Below are positions 1 through 8,591 of a stretch of DNA of 64,000 nucleotides, in pieces. Position 1 is the stretch's first letter, and the number at the start of each line of letters is the position of its first letter. The notes beneath the pieces are model-generated. The model had not been told where the DNA came from and did not search any database. It worked only from the letters and a program-made list of their open reading frames with translations. A program made the position numbers and the translations under genes. Source of the DNA: Sphingomonas sp. DG1-23 (GTDB lineage: Bacteria > Pseudomonadota > Alphaproteobacteria > Sphingomonadales > Sphingomonadaceae); NCBI RefSeq assembly GCF_030730875.1, contig NZ_JAVAMA010000004.1:357197-421196 (forward strand), read 5' to 3'.

Positions 1-58
1 CTGTTTACGTTCCTGCTCTATCACTGCTCCGGTACGGGCAGGGGATGTGCTTCGGGAT

Positions 59-478
59 ATGGACGTGACGATCGGCAATGATCCGCTGGTGAATTGGGAA
101 AGCTACCAGCAGGCGCGCACCGAGCTCGGGGCGAACTTCGTGCGCATCCTCGGCTATTTCCGCGAGGACGGCATCAAGTCGGTCGATCGTATCGAGGATG
201 CGATGCGTGGCCACAACGCCACCGCGATGGTGATCCCCGCGCACACGCTCAAGGGCGAGGCGCGCCAGTTCGGCGCGGACCCCCTGGCCGACCTCGCTGA
301 AACGATCGAGATGATCGCGCGCGGCTGCATCGAGCGCCGCGAGACGCCGACCCAGGCGCTCGAACATGTCGTGAAGCTGCGCCCGCTGTTCGAGACCACA
401 CTCGACATGCTCGAACGCGAGGCCAACCCGTTGGTCGCCCGCAAGCCCGCCGCCTTCGGCCGCCGCCCGGTTCTCTGA
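59..478 (+). CDS. Hpt domain protein
   Basis: A 139-residue protein made almost entirely of one histidine phosphotransfer (Hpt) helical bundle. The phospho-accepting histidine is in the motif AHTLKGEARQFGA (H62), where H-x-LKG-x-A is the family signature. Hpt proteins pass phosphate between a hybrid kinase receiver and a final response regulator in the cytoplasm. I chose the ATG at 59; a GTG four codons upstream at 47 is also possible. No kinase or response regulator is adjacent within the window, so its partners are unknown. Everything upstream of 47 is outside view or non-coding. Confidence 0.85.
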   Translation: MDVTIGNDPLVNWESYQQARTELGANFVRILGYFREDGIKSVDRIEDAMRGHNATAMVIPAHTLKGEARQFGADPLADLAETIEMIARGCIERRETPTQALEHVVKLRPLFETTLDMLEREANPLVARKPAAFGRRPVL

Positions 479-482
479 TCAA

Positions 483-566
483 CCGTCATCCCGGCGAAAG
501 CCGGGATCTCATGCCGCATTCCATGCGCTTGACGACTGAGATCCCGGCTTTCGCCGCGATGACGGC
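483..566. repeat. REP-like inverted repeat (family 1, copy A)
   Basis: Two arms facing each other: CCGTCATCCCGGCGAAAGCC at the left and its near complement, CCCGGCTTTCGCCGCGATGACGG, at the right. It lies between the convergent ends of the Hpt gene and bfr. It is the first of at least seven copies of this repeat type in the window. Confidence 0.8.
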
Positions 567-568
567 TA

Positions 569-1051
569 TCAGCTCGCCTCTTCGGCCTTGCTGTTGAGCT
601 GGATGTAATTCTCCAGCCCCATCCGGGCGATCATGTCGAACTGGCGCTCCAGCGTGTCGACATGCTCTTCCTCGCTGGCGAGGATATAGGCGAACAGGTC
701 GCGGCTGACGAAGTCGCGCACCGCCTCGCAATGCGGGATTGCTTCCTTGAGCACGGCGATCGCCTCGACTTCCACCGCGAGATCGGCGCGCAGGATCTCC
801 TCGACGGTCTCGCCGATGCGCAGCCGCCCGAGCAACTGGAAGTTGGGAAGTCCTTCGAGGAACAGGATGCGCTCCGCCAACTTGTCGGCGTGCTTCATCT
901 CGTCGATCGATTCGTGACGCTCGAGCTCGGCGAGCTTCCTGATGCCCCAATTGTCGAGCAGCCGGTAATGCAGCCAATATTGGTTGATCGCGGTGAGCTC
1001 GTTCTTGAGCACCTCGTTGAGATATTCGAGGACCTTTGCGTCGCCCTTCAT
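569..1051 (-). CDS. bfr: Bacterioferritin
   Basis: A 160-residue heme-containing iron-storage ferritin that forms a 24-subunit shell and oxidises and stores iron in the cytoplasm. All expected residues are visible: ferroxidase ligands E18, E51, H54, E94, E127 and H130, and the heme-ligand methionine M52 in IDEMKHADK. The start is placed at the internal ATG giving MKGDAKVLEYLN, the usual bacterioferritin N-terminus; an ATG three codons upstream (1060) is in frame. It lies downstream of bfd on the same strand, with a hairpin between them, so the two may be co-transcribed or only partly coupled. Confidence 0.96.
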   Translation of the reverse strand: MKGDAKVLEYLNEVLKNELTAINQYWLHYRLLDNWGIRKLAELERHESIDEMKHADKLAERILFLEGLPNFQLLGRLRIGETVEEILRADLAVEVEAIAVLKEAIPHCEAVRDFVSRDLFAYILASEEEHVDTLERQFDMIARMGLENYIQLNSKAEEAS

Positions 1052-1104
1052 GGCCGTCATCCCTATGCTTTACAGGGATGCCATAGCGCTAAAATTGGGG
1101 CGCG

Positions 1105-1128
1105 AAAACCGCAGAAATCCGCGGTTTT
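1105..1128 (-). terminator. Hairpin between bfd and bfr
   Basis: AAAACCGC, an 8-base loop, then GCGGTTTT. Read on the minus strand it follows the bfd stop and ends in TTTT, so it could be a partial terminator or attenuator between bfd and bfr. The T-run is short on that strand, so efficiency is uncertain. Confidence 0.55.
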
Positions 1129-1141
1129 TTAGTTGCGAACG

Positions 1142-1312
1142 CTACGCAGCCGCACGCTCGTCGTTGATGATCTCGCGGGCGAAAGGCACGCATTGGCCGC
1201 ATTTGGGGCTGCGGCCGAGCGCGCGATAGGCCTGACAGGCGCTGGTCGCGCCATCGCGGGCCGCCGCGCGGACATCCTGCTCCCGGATTGCATTGCAAAC
1301 GCAGACGACCAT
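1142..1312 (-). CDS. bfd: Bacterioferritin-associated ferredoxin
   Basis: A 56-residue [2Fe-2S] ferredoxin that docks on bacterioferritin and supplies electrons to release stored iron. The four cluster cysteines show the Bfd spacing: C4-x-C6 in VVCVCNAI and C38-x2-C41 in PKCGQCVPF. An upstream in-frame extension to 1405 lacks family resemblance and would run through the Fur-like site, so the start is set at 1312, which has GAGGG a few bases upstream. It lies just upstream of bfr on the same strand, the usual pairing. Confidence 0.94.
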   Translation of the reverse strand: MVVCVCNAIREQDVRAAARDGATSACQAYRALGRSPKCGQCVPFAREIINDERAAA

Positions 1313-1358
1313 CGCACCCTCACGCTTCGATCGTAGCGATGTACGGCTAATGAGACCG

Positions 1359-1387
1359 ATTCGCAAGGGTATTGCGAGGCATTCGCA
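1359..1387 (-). promoter_or_regulatory. Fur-like iron box upstream of bfd
   Basis: On the minus strand TGCGAATGCCTCGCA (1387-1373) is a perfect inverted repeat TGCGA-N5-TCGCA, followed by another TTGCGAAT (1366-1359). Arrays of TGCGAAT half-sites resemble the Fur boxes I know from sphingomonads. The position, 47-75 bp before the bfd ATG, fits an operator. Regulator identity is inferred. A matching element lies before the siderophore receptor at 48547-48561. Confidence 0.6.
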
Positions 1388-1388
1388 G

Positions 1389-2615
1389 TTATACGGAGGC
1401 GGCACCGCGCAGTTGCTGCCAGCGCCATCGCGCCAGACTCCGCCACAGCCATTCGAACGGGCCGAATCGGAAGCGTGCGAGCCAAGGCTTGGACCATAGC
1501 AATATCAGTCCCCAGATCGCGAACACCACCGGATAGAGCTGCCAGCGGCTCAGATGCCCGAACCAGCCAAGCCCATAGCCGTAGAACAGCATGGTGCAGA
1601 TCAGGCTGGTCAGCAGATAATTGGTGAACGCCGTCCGCCCCGCCGCGGCGAGCCGCTCGGTGAGCGCGCCGCCGGGTCTCGCCAGCAGCAGGATCAGGCA
1701 AGCCCAACCGACGATCATCGGCGGGCGCAGCGGCGCGGTGAGCGTCCAGCTGCCCAGCGCTACCGAGAACAGGCTGAACTGCGCACGCACGATATAGACG
1801 GCAAGCGCGATATAGCCCGGCAGCGCGATGCCCCAGCAAATCCACAGCCAGCGCCGGTAGCGCGCGCGCGGCCATTCGCCGCGGAGCAGGCCGCTACGCA
1901 GCGCGGCCATGCCGAACAGCATATAGGCCAGCGTCTCGGGCCCGTAGAACCACAGCATCGGCAGCGGCGTGACGGCATGTTCGGCCAGTCGCGTGCGCAG
2001 GATGGCCGGATAGTCGCTGCGATAGAGCGTCAGTTCGCGCGCGATCTCGGCAGGGGCGGGTACGCCGATCGTCCGGTTGAGCGCCGCGAGGTCCTGCCCG
2101 TGGTGCACTGCGATCGGCACGGTAGCGAAGAACACCAGAGTCACGCAGATCAAGGTGATGCCCAGCGCCAGCAGCCGCGCGGTCGGTAGATTGCGGAGGC
2201 CGAACGCGATCATCCCGACCAGCGCATAATGACTGAGGATGTCGCCGTGCCAGACCAGCCAGAGATGCGCGAGCCCGAACGCCAGCAGCCACAGCATCCG
2301 CCGGTAATGGACCTTGGCCGCGCTTTCGCCGCAAGCCTCTGCCCGTTCGATCACCAGCAGCATCGAGGCGCCGAACAGGAACGAGAAAAGCCCGCGCATC
2401 TTGCCGTCGAACAGCAGGAAATTGATCAGCCACGCCGTCAGATCGGCACCGTGCCAGCCGCCATAGGCGCGCGGATTGAGATAGGCGGCTTCGGGCAAAG
2501 CGAAGCTGGCGATGTTGAGCAGCAGGATGCCGAGCAATGCGACACCGCGTACCACATCCAGCGCGGCGAGGCGGCCCGGGCCGCGCGCGTCTTCGGGGGG
2601 CGGGGCCGCGCTCAT
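1389..2615 (-). CDS. DUF418 domain membrane protein (YeiB-like)
   Basis: A 408-residue polytopic inner-membrane protein. The N-terminal segment RLAALDVVRGVALLGILLLN and the later helices fit the DUF418/YeiB family, which is related to acyltransferase-3-like membrane proteins. Roughly eight to ten hydrophobic segments are visible, including FAIWGLILLWSKPWLARF near the C-terminus, the conserved end of DUF418. Substrate and function are unknown for the family. The start is 11 bp from the stop of the nitroreductase gene upstream on the same strand, so they are probably co-transcribed. Confidence 0.85.
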   Translation of the reverse strand: MSAAPPPEDARGPGRLAALDVVRGVALLGILLLNIASFALPEAAYLNPRAYGGWHGADLTAWLINFLLFDGKMRGLFSFLFGASMLLVIERAEACGESAAKVHYRRMLWLLAFGLAHLWLVWHGDILSHYALVGMIAFGLRNLPTARLLALGITLICVTLVFFATVPIAVHHGQDLAALNRTIGVPAPAEIARELTLYRSDYPAILRTRLAEHAVTPLPMLWFYGPETLAYMLFGMAALRSGLLRGEWPRARYRRWLWICWGIALPGYIALAVYIVRAQFSLFSVALGSWTLTAPLRPPMIVGWACLILLLARPGGALTERLAAAGRTAFTNYLLTSLICTMLFYGYGLGWFGHLSRWQLYPVVFAIWGLILLWSKPWLARFRFGPFEWLWRSLARWRWQQLRGAASV

Positions 2616-2626
2616 GCGGCCCAGCG

Positions 2627-3301
2627 CTACAGCCAGCTGGCGATCTGCTCCAGCGACTTCTTCTCGAGCGCGTGCGCCGGGATGGTCGCGTCGGCGGCGG
2701 CATGGCCCGCGACGATCACCATCAGCGGCTTTTCATGATCGGGCCGGCGGCACACCCGGTTGAGGAAGCGCATCGGGTTGGGGGTGTGGACCAAGGTGGC
2801 GATCCCCGCCTGATGCAGCGTGGCGATCAGCAGGCCGCAGGCAAGGCCGACGCTCTCGGTGACATAATAATTCTGCTTGAGATCGTCCGGATCGGGCCCG
2901 CCGCGGCGCTGGGCGAAGACGACGATCAGCCACGGCGCGGTCTCGAGATACGGTTTGTCGGCACCGGTGCCGAGCGGGACGAGGGCCTCGAGCCATTCGC
3001 TGCCGGCGCGGCCATCGTAAAAGGCGCGTTCCTCTTCCTCGGCGGCGATCCGGATTGCGCATTTCGCCTCGGGCGACGAGACCACGCAGAAGTGCCAGGG
3101 CTGGCGGTTCGCACCGTTCGGAGCTGATCCGGCTGCCGTCAACGCCGCCTCGATGATCGCGCGCGGCACCGGCGCTTCGCTGAACGCGCGGCAGCTGCGG
3201 CGCGACTGCATCGAATCGCTGAACGCCCGGGCGCGGGCGACGCGTTCGGCGTCGGTCAGGTCAGGATATGGCTGCCAGGGCAGCACCTCACGGTCGAACA
3301 T
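2627..3301 (-). CDS. Nitroreductase family protein
   Basis: A 224-residue flavoprotein of the nitroreductase superfamily. FMN-phosphate binding is suggested by SRRSCRAFSE near residue 33, followed by APNGANRQPWHFCVV, typical of the subgroup that includes iodotyrosine-deiodinase-like enzymes. The substrate cannot be read from the sequence. The ATG at 3301 is preferred over an in-frame TTG at 3319. It is followed 11 bp later by the DUF418 gene on the same strand. Confidence 0.88.
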   Translation of the reverse strand: MFDREVLPWQPYPDLTDAERVARARAFSDSMQSRRSCRAFSEAPVPRAIIEAALTAAGSAPNGANRQPWHFCVVSSPEAKCAIRIAAEEEERAFYDGRAGSEWLEALVPLGTGADKPYLETAPWLIVVFAQRRGGPDPDDLKQNYYVTESVGLACGLLIATLHQAGIATLVHTPNPMRFLNRVCRRPDHEKPLMVIVAGHAAADATIPAHALEKKSLEQIASWL

Positions 3302-3338
3302 ATTCCGGATCGTGCACAATCTCGGGGCAAAACGCCAG

Positions 3339-3764
3339 TCAGCGGTTTCCCGTAGGACCGCGATTTTCCTTTCGTATCACAAGCTTGAGGCCCGACCATG
3401 TGTCATCTACGGCGCACACCTTGATGTCGACCAGACCGGTGGGCAGCGCGACGTCGCGGATCACGTCTTCCGTAACGTCGGTCTCGACCCGCGCGGCTTT
3501 CTTGGGCCACGAGACCCAGATGAACCCGTTGGGCGCCATCAGCGGCTGCAGCGCGCGGAGCTCGCGTTCAAGCTTTTCGCGTTCGGTGACGAACAAATGC
3601 GCGCATTGGAGGCCGTCCGACGCGGTCGGCTGTTCCTCGATCTCTGCGCCTGCCGGATCGATCACCGCACGCACGCTTTCGGGCATGTTGTGGAACCAGC
3701 AGCGCATGCCGCGCTTGAGCCCGAGCTTGTCGGCGAGCGGCGTCCCGGAATAGCCAGCGGTCAT
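3339..3764 (-). CDS. DUF3052 family protein
   Basis: A 141-residue protein whose N-terminus, MTAGYSGTPLADKLGLKRG, and segment GFIWVSWPKK are typical of the DUF3052 family. No catalytic motif is known. The sequence begins at the second methionine of the frame, matching the family start. It is upstream of the nitroreductase on the same strand with a gap of about 40 bp, so a DUF3052-nitroreductase-DUF418 unit is possible. Confidence 0.75.
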   Translation of the reverse strand: MTAGYSGTPLADKLGLKRGMRCWFHNMPESVRAVIDPAGAEIEEQPTASDGLQCAHLFVTEREKLERELRALQPLMAPNGFIWVSWPKKAARVETDVTEDVIRDVALPTGLVDIKVCAVDDTWSGLKLVIRKENRGPTGNR

Positions 3765-3818
3765 CAGCACCTCCGGCGGGACAGCTTAGCGGCGATTGGC
3801 GCGAGGGGAAGGCCCCTA

Positions 3819-3940
3819 ATCCTCCCCCGCCCGGGGGAGGTGCCGCCGAAGGCGGCGGAGGGGGAGGGATCCCGAAGCGCCGTGCTTTCCTCGTCCTCCG
3901 TCATGCTTCGCATGTCACCTCCCTCTGGCGGGGGAGGATC
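3819..3940. repeat. Intergenic inverted repeat (CCTCCCC family)
   Basis: Left arm ATCCTCCCCCGCC and right arm GGCGGGGGAGGAT enclose smaller hairpins such as GCCGCCGAAGGCGGC. It fills the gap between purL and the DUF3052 gene. Similar CCTCCCC-type palindromes occur at 12091, 18621, 25048, 26857 and 54289. Confidence 0.75.
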
Positions 3941-3947
3941 GAGACGC

Positions 3948-6167
3948 TCAGGCGAGCGCCGCGTCGGCTCCCATCAGCGTGGGGAAGAAGCCCTCATGCG
4001 CAGTGCGGAGATCGGCGAGCGATACCGTCCAGTCGCCTTCGTCGAGTTCGAAGATGATGCGGTCCTTGATCGTCCGGCCGAGATGGTCGGCGGGGACGTC
4101 GGCCTTGTGCGCCGCGACCATGAAGTCGGCGAGGCAAGAATCGCAGACCGTGACGACGTAGAGCCCCTGATCCTCGCCGAATAGCGAGCCGGCCACGCCG
4201 AAGGGCTGGGGCTCATTGACCAGCGCGCCGATCCCCGAGGCGAGCGCCATCTCGGCGACCGCCACCGCGAGCCCGCCGTCCGCGACGTCGTGGCACGCGG
4301 TGATCGCGCCCTTGGCGATCTGCGCGCGGATGAAGTCGCCGGTGCGGCGCTCGGCGGCGAGATCGACCGGCGGCGGCGGGCCGTCCTCGCGGCCATGGAC
4401 TTCGCGCAGCCAGATCGACTGGCCGAGATCGCCGCCGCGCTCGCCGATCGTGAGGATGGTGTCGCCGACGCCCTTGAAGGCGATCGTGCAGCTGGTGGCG
4501 TAATCGGCGAGCAGCCCCAGCCCGCCGATCGCGGGAGTGGGCAGGATCGCCGAGCCGCCGCCGGTCGCCTTGCTCTCGTTGTAGAGCGATACGTTGCCCG
4601 AGACGATGGGGAAGTCGAGTGCGATGCACGCCTCCGACATGCCTTCGAGGCAGCCGACGATCTGGCCCATGATCTCGGGGCGCTGCGGATTGGCGAAGTT
4701 GAGGCAGTTGGTCACCGCAAGCGGAGTCGCGCCGACCGAAGTCAGGTTGCGCCACGCTTCGGCGACCGCCTGCTTGCCGCCCTCGACCGGGTCGGCGAAG
4801 CAGTAACGCGGGGTGCAGTCGGTGGTGATCGCGAGGCCCTTTTGCGTGCCGTGGACGCGGACCACCGCGGCGTCGCCGCCCGGGCGCTGGACGGTGTCGG
4901 CGCCGACCATGTGGTCGTACTGTTCCCAGATCCAGCGGCGCGATGCGATGTCGGGCGAGCCCATCAGCTTGATCAGGTCCGCGACCGGATCCGCACTCTC
5001 GGGCAGGTCGGTCAGCGGCGCGCGCTTCGGCGTCGGCACGTGTGGGCGATCGTAGAGCGGCGCCTCGTCGGCGAGCGGGGCGAGCGGAATGTCCGCAACC
5101 ACGTCGCCTTTCCACTTGAGCACCATCCGGCCGGTGTCGGTAACATGGCCGATCACCGCGAAATCGAGCGCCCATTTCTCGAAGATCGCCTTGGCGAAAT
5201 CCTCGCGGCCGGGCTTGAGGACCATGAGCATCCGCTCCTGGCTTTCCGACAGCATCATCTCGTACGGCGTCATCCCGGTTTCGCGCTGGGGGACATCGTC
5301 CATGATCAGCTCGATGCCGACGCCACCCTTGCTCGCCATCTCGACGCTGGAGGAAGTGAGGCCCGCCGCGCCCATGTCCTGGATCGCGACGATTGCGTCG
5401 CTGGCCATCAGCTCGAGGCAGGCCTCGATCAGCAATTTCTCGGTGAAGGGATCGCCGACCTGGACGGTGGGGCGCTTTTCTTCCGAATCCTCGCCGAAAT
5501 CGGCCGAGGCCATGGTCGCGCCGTGGATGCCGTCGCGGCCGGTCTTCGAGCCGACATAGACGATCGGATTGCCCACGCCCGAAGCGGCCGAATAGAAGAT
5601 CTTGTCGGTCTGGGCGACGCCGACGGTCATCGCGTTGACGAGGATGTTGCCGTCATAGGCGGGGTGGAAATTCACTTCGCCGCCGACGGTCGGCACGCCG
5701 ACGCAATTGCCATAGCCGCCGATGCCGTGGACCACGCCCGCGATCAGATGGCGCATCTTCGGATGATCGGGCCGGCCGAAGCGCAACGCGTTCATGTTGG
5801 CCACCGGCCGCGCGCCCATCGTGAACACGTCGCGCAGGATTCCGCCCACGCCCGTCGCCGCGCCCTGATAGGGCTCGATGTAAGACGGGTGGTTGTGGCT
5901 CTCCATCTTGAAGATCGCCGCCTGGCCGTCGCCGATATCGACCACGCCGGCATTCTCGCCGGGCCCGCAGATCACCTGTGGGCCGGTGGTCGGCAGCTTC
6001 TTGAGATGGATGCGGCTGGATTTGTAGCTGCAATGCTCGGACCACATCACGCTGAAGATGCCGAGTTCGGTCAGATTGGGCTCGCGCCCCATCGCGTGCA
6101 GGACGCGCGCATATTCCTCGGGGGACAGGCCGTGCTCGGCGACGATTTCGGGCGTGATTCCGGTCAT
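3948..6167 (-). CDS. purL: Phosphoribosylformylglycinamidine synthase subunit PurL
   Basis: A 739-residue ATP-dependent enzyme of de novo purine synthesis, converting FGAR to FGAM using ammonia from the PurQ glutaminase. The length is that of the small-form PurL that works with separate PurS and PurQ. Visible signatures include the early [14 protein letters not shown], the ATP-site segment MESHNHPS, and the repeated AIRS-synthase-like halves with NVSLYNES. purQ and purS are not in the window. No purine-responsive element is recognisable upstream. Confidence 0.97.
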   Translation of the reverse strand: MTGITPEIVAEHGLSPEEYARVLHAMGREPNLTELGIFSVMWSEHCSYKSSRIHLKKLPTTGPQVICGPGENAGVVDIGDGQAAIFKMESHNHPSYIEPYQGAATGVGGILRDVFTMGARPVANMNALRFGRPDHPKMRHLIAGVVHGIGGYGNCVGVPTVGGEVNFHPAYDGNILVNAMTVGVAQTDKIFYSAASGVGNPIVYVGSKTGRDGIHGATMASADFGEDSEEKRPTVQVGDPFTEKLLIEACLELMASDAIVAIQDMGAAGLTSSSVEMASKGGVGIELIMDDVPQRETGMTPYEMMLSESQERMLMVLKPGREDFAKAIFEKWALDFAVIGHVTDTGRMVLKWKGDVVADIPLAPLADEAPLYDRPHVPTPKRAPLTDLPESADPVADLIKLMGSPDIASRRWIWEQYDHMVGADTVQRPGGDAAVVRVHGTQKGLAITTDCTPRYCFADPVEGGKQAVAEAWRNLTSVGATPLAVTNCLNFANPQRPEIMGQIVGCLEGMSEACIALDFPIVSGNVSLYNESKATGGGSAILPTPAIGGLGLLADYATSCTIAFKGVGDTILTIGERGGDLGQSIWLREVHGREDGPPPPVDLAAERRTGDFIRAQIAKGAITACHDVADGGLAVAVAEMALASGIGALVNEPQPFGVAGSLFGEDQGLYVVTVCDSCLADFMVAAHKADVPADHLGRTIKDRIIFELDEGDWTVSLADLRTAHEGFFPTLMGADAALA

Positions 6168-6350
6168 GAGGCGAGCCCATAGCGAGGGCGTGCGGGTTCG
6201 TCACCCCGGCGCGGAACATGGCCGGCAGGTCGGGGATCCGACGTGCGGTTCCCGGCTGTGCGGGATCTCCGTTTCCGGAACATGAAAACATGCCAGCATT
6301 GGCGTCCGCGAACGATCATAGTATCGGGGAGCACCAATATAGGGGGCGAT

Positions 6351-6707
6351 ATGACCGGAAAACTCGCTGCGAAACTGGGAACGTTGGTCGGGATGGTCGC
6401 GTTGGCATCGCCGGCGCTGGCCGATTGCACTAATACGCCCACCAATCGTTTGTGCGACAACGTTCAGGTTATCCAACTGGTCACCAGCGAGGACGGTTCG
6501 AACAGCATTCGAATATCCGGAAACTATAGTGATTTGACTTGCACGCCATATCAGGGCGGATATATCCGGATCGACATGACGAAACCTTTCGCCAACGTCA
6601 TGTATTCTCATATCCTATCGGCGCATTTGCAGCGAAAACCGTTGAGCGTCAGGCTGTCGGACAGCATCAACACCTGCACCGTGGTGTATGTCTATTCGAC
6701 AAACTGA
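6351..6707 (+). CDS. Small secreted protein, unknown function
   Basis: A 118-residue protein with a clear signal peptide (charged start, hydrophobic LGTLVGMVALASPALA, cleavage near ALA-DC), so likely periplasmic or secreted. The mature part is beta-rich with cysteines C26, C35, C64 and C109 that could form disulfides. The ATG at 6351 follows an AGGGGG ribosome site. I do not recognise a family. The core pattern YS-x2-L-x-A-x4-K-x-L-x-V followed by Cys also appears in the secreted protein at 35870-36190. Codon use is less GC-biased than neighbours (AAT, ATA, TTG), hinting at transfer. Confidence 0.7.
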   Translation: MTGKLAAKLGTLVGMVALASPALADCTNTPTNRLCDNVQVIQLVTSEDGSNSIRISGNYSDLTCTPYQGGYIRIDMTKPFANVMYSHILSAHLQRKPLSVRLSDSINTCTVVYVYSTN

Positions 6708-6723
6708 GACGATGGTTTAGTCA

Positions 6724-8184
6724 TCACGCGCGGGGCCTGCGCAAGCGGCGGAACAGCCCGCCGCTGGCGATCGGCTCGAACAGGTCCTCGGGATTCTCGG
6801 GGTCGAGCACTTCATGATCGGCGAGCCACGCTGTCACGCCTTCGAGATCGGGCACCGCGTAGGGCCGCAGCGTCTTGCCGGCGCATCGGCGGAGCGATTC
6901 GACCGCGGCGATCAGCCCGCCGCGCTCGATCTCCCCGGCGACTTGCTCGGGCGTGCAGCCGAGATGCTCGGCGAGCAGGCCGTCGCGGATCGCGGCGATA
7001 CGGCCGCTTTTGTCCGTTTCGCCCGGCTCGGCCTCGATCGTGACGTCGCATTCGGTGTCGAGCCGCAGCGAGCGGTTGTTGAAATTGGACGAGCCGACCC
7101 GCAACACCAGATCGTCGATCACCAGCACCTTGGCGTGGACGTAGATCGGCGCGCCGCCCGCGGTGAACGGGTGGTAGATATGCAGCCGGCCGTGGGTGTC
7201 GCGCCGGCGCAGCGCCTCGACCAGACGGGCGCGGGCAGTGTCCATCGCGACCTGCTCGAGCCAGCCATCGGCTTGCTCGGGATTGACGATCACGATCTCG
7301 GGACCATCGGGTTCGTCGAGTCGTTTTGCGATGGCTTCGGCGATGCGGCGCGAGGCGAAATATTGGCTCTCGGCATAGATCCATCGCTCGGCGCGGGCGA
7401 TCAGATCGAGATAGAGCTGCTCGATCTCATGGACCGCCGCGACACCCTTCATCTCGGGCTGGGTACGCGAGATCGCCGCGGGAACCTGGGTGAAATCCGG
7501 CGTCAGCGTTTCGGGCCAGCACGCCTCGCGCGCGGGCGGCGGTGCGATCGGCTTGCCACCCGCCAGCTCCCAGCGCTCGCGGCAGAGCTCGCCGAGCGCA
7601 CGGGCGACCGGACCTTGCAGCGCGGTGGTGGCGTCGTGCCACGGCATATAGCTCGACCCGGCGGGATCGATCCGGCCGGGCTCGTCGTCGCGGTGCGCGC
7701 TGGTATCCCAGCGCTTGCTGGTCATGTCGATCCCGCCGCAGAAAGCGAGGCAATCGTCGATCACGACGATCTTCTGATGGTGCGACGCGCCCGGCGGGTG
7801 GCGGCTGTCGAGCCGCGGATGGATCCGCGGGTGGGCCATCCAGCGCAGCGTCGTGCTCAAGGTCCTGGGGCGGAGATAGGTCTTGAGCGCGCCGACGTCC
7901 CAGCGCAGCAGATAGATTTCGAGCGCGGGGTTGCGCTTCGCCAGCCAGGTGAGGAACGGCCCCACGCAATCGGGCGCTTCGGGGGCCTGGTCGCAGGCAT
8001 CGGCCAGCCGGATCCGCGCATCGAAGTCCCAGCCGATCAGCAGGATCTGGTGCCTGGCCATCAGCATCGCGTCGCGCGCAGCGCGGAAATAATCCTCGGC
8101 ATCGACGATCACCGAGACGCGATCGGCATGCTCGACGCGCCACGCATTACGGTCGGGGCGGACGACCTTGCCCGCCGCGCTCAC
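6724..8184 (-). CDS. Phospholipase D-family protein
   Basis: A 486-residue member of the PLD superfamily (cardiolipin synthase/transphosphatidylase type). Two HxKxxxxD catalytic motifs are visible: HHQKIVVIDD near residue 136 and HAKVLVIDD near residue 360. These form the paired active site acting on phosphodiesters through a phosphohistidine intermediate. No convincing N-terminal membrane helices are seen, unlike classical cardiolipin synthase, so a soluble or peripheral enzyme is more likely. Its start overlaps the stop of the ArsC-like gene (ATGA), so the two are translated from one message. Confidence 0.88.
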   Translation of the reverse strand: MSAAGKVVRPDRNAWRVEHADRVSVIVDAEDYFRAARDAMLMARHQILLIGWDFDARIRLADACDQAPEAPDCVGPFLTWLAKRNPALEIYLLRWDVGALKTYLRPRTLSTTLRWMAHPRIHPRLDSRHPPGASHHQKIVVIDDCLAFCGGIDMTSKRWDTSAHRDDEPGRIDPAGSSYMPWHDATTALQGPVARALGELCRERWELAGGKPIAPPPAREACWPETLTPDFTQVPAAISRTQPEMKGVAAVHEIEQLYLDLIARAERWIYAESQYFASRRIAEAIAKRLDEPDGPEIVIVNPEQADGWLEQVAMDTARARLVEALRRRDTHGRLHIYHPFTAGGAPIYVHAKVLVIDDLVLRVGSSNFNNRSLRLDTECDVTIEAEPGETDKSGRIAAIRDGLLAEHLGCTPEQVAGEIERGGLIAAVESLRRCAGKTLRPYAVPDLEGVTAWLADHEVLDPENPEDLFEPIASGGLFRRLRRPRA

Positions 8185-8519
8185 AGAATTTCGCGGACCT
8201 TTTCCGGCGGACGTCCGAGCCGCACGCCCTTTTCGGTGGCGACGAGGGGGCGTTCGATCAGGATCGGGTTCGCCGCCATCGCGTCGAGAATCGTGTCGTC
8301 GTCGGCGCCCTTGAGCGGCTTGGCGGCATCCTCGCCGATGCGCAGCCCCTCGCGCGCGGTCATCCCTGCGCGGGCATAGAGCCGCACCAGTTCGTCGCGC
8401 GACAGCGGGGTCTTGAGATATTCGACGATCTCGACCTCGATGCCCGGCGTCCCGGTCAGGATCGCCAGCGCCTCGCGCGATTTGGAGCAGCGCGGATTAT
8501 GGTAGATCGTGGCCTTCAT
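8181..8519 (-). CDS. arsC: ArsC-family reductase (arsenate reductase-like)
   Basis: A 112-residue thioredoxin-fold protein of the ArsC/Spx/YffB family. YHNPRCSKSREAL places the catalytic cysteine near residue 11, and RPLVATEKGVRLGRP carries the arginine region of glutaredoxin-linked arsenate reductases. The start MKATIYHNPRC is the family start; the longer frame begins in the repeat upstream. There is no arsR, arsB or acr3 nearby, so a general ArsC-like role is as likely as arsenic resistance. It overlaps the downstream PLD gene by four bases. Confidence 0.82.
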   Translation of the reverse strand: MKATIYHNPRCSKSREALAILTGTPGIEVEIVEYLKTPLSRDELVRLYARAGMTAREGLRIGEDAAKPLKGADDDTILDAMAANPILIERPLVATEKGVRLGRPPEKVREIL

Positions 8520-8526
8520 TCCATCT

Positions 8527-8591
8527 CCGTCACCCCGGCGCACGCCGGGGTCTCGCGCCGCATGAGATCCCGGCCTTTGCCGGGATGACGG
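8527..8591. repeat. REP-like inverted repeat (family 1, copy B)
   Basis: CCGTCACCCCGGCGCACGCC faces CCGGCCTTTGCCGGGATGACGG in the gap between accC and arsC. It has the same arm sequences as copy A at 483, with a shorter centre. Confidence 0.8.

Noticed and set aside
4290..6182. A 630-codon open frame on the plus strand over purL
   Set aside because: Antisense to a clearly real purL. Very long antisense frames are normal in GC-rich DNA, and this one is rich in Asp/Arg/Ala with no motif.
8181..8519. Arsenic-resistance operon
   Set aside because: Only the ArsC-like gene is present, coupled to a phospholipase D-type gene, with no ars regulator or pump.
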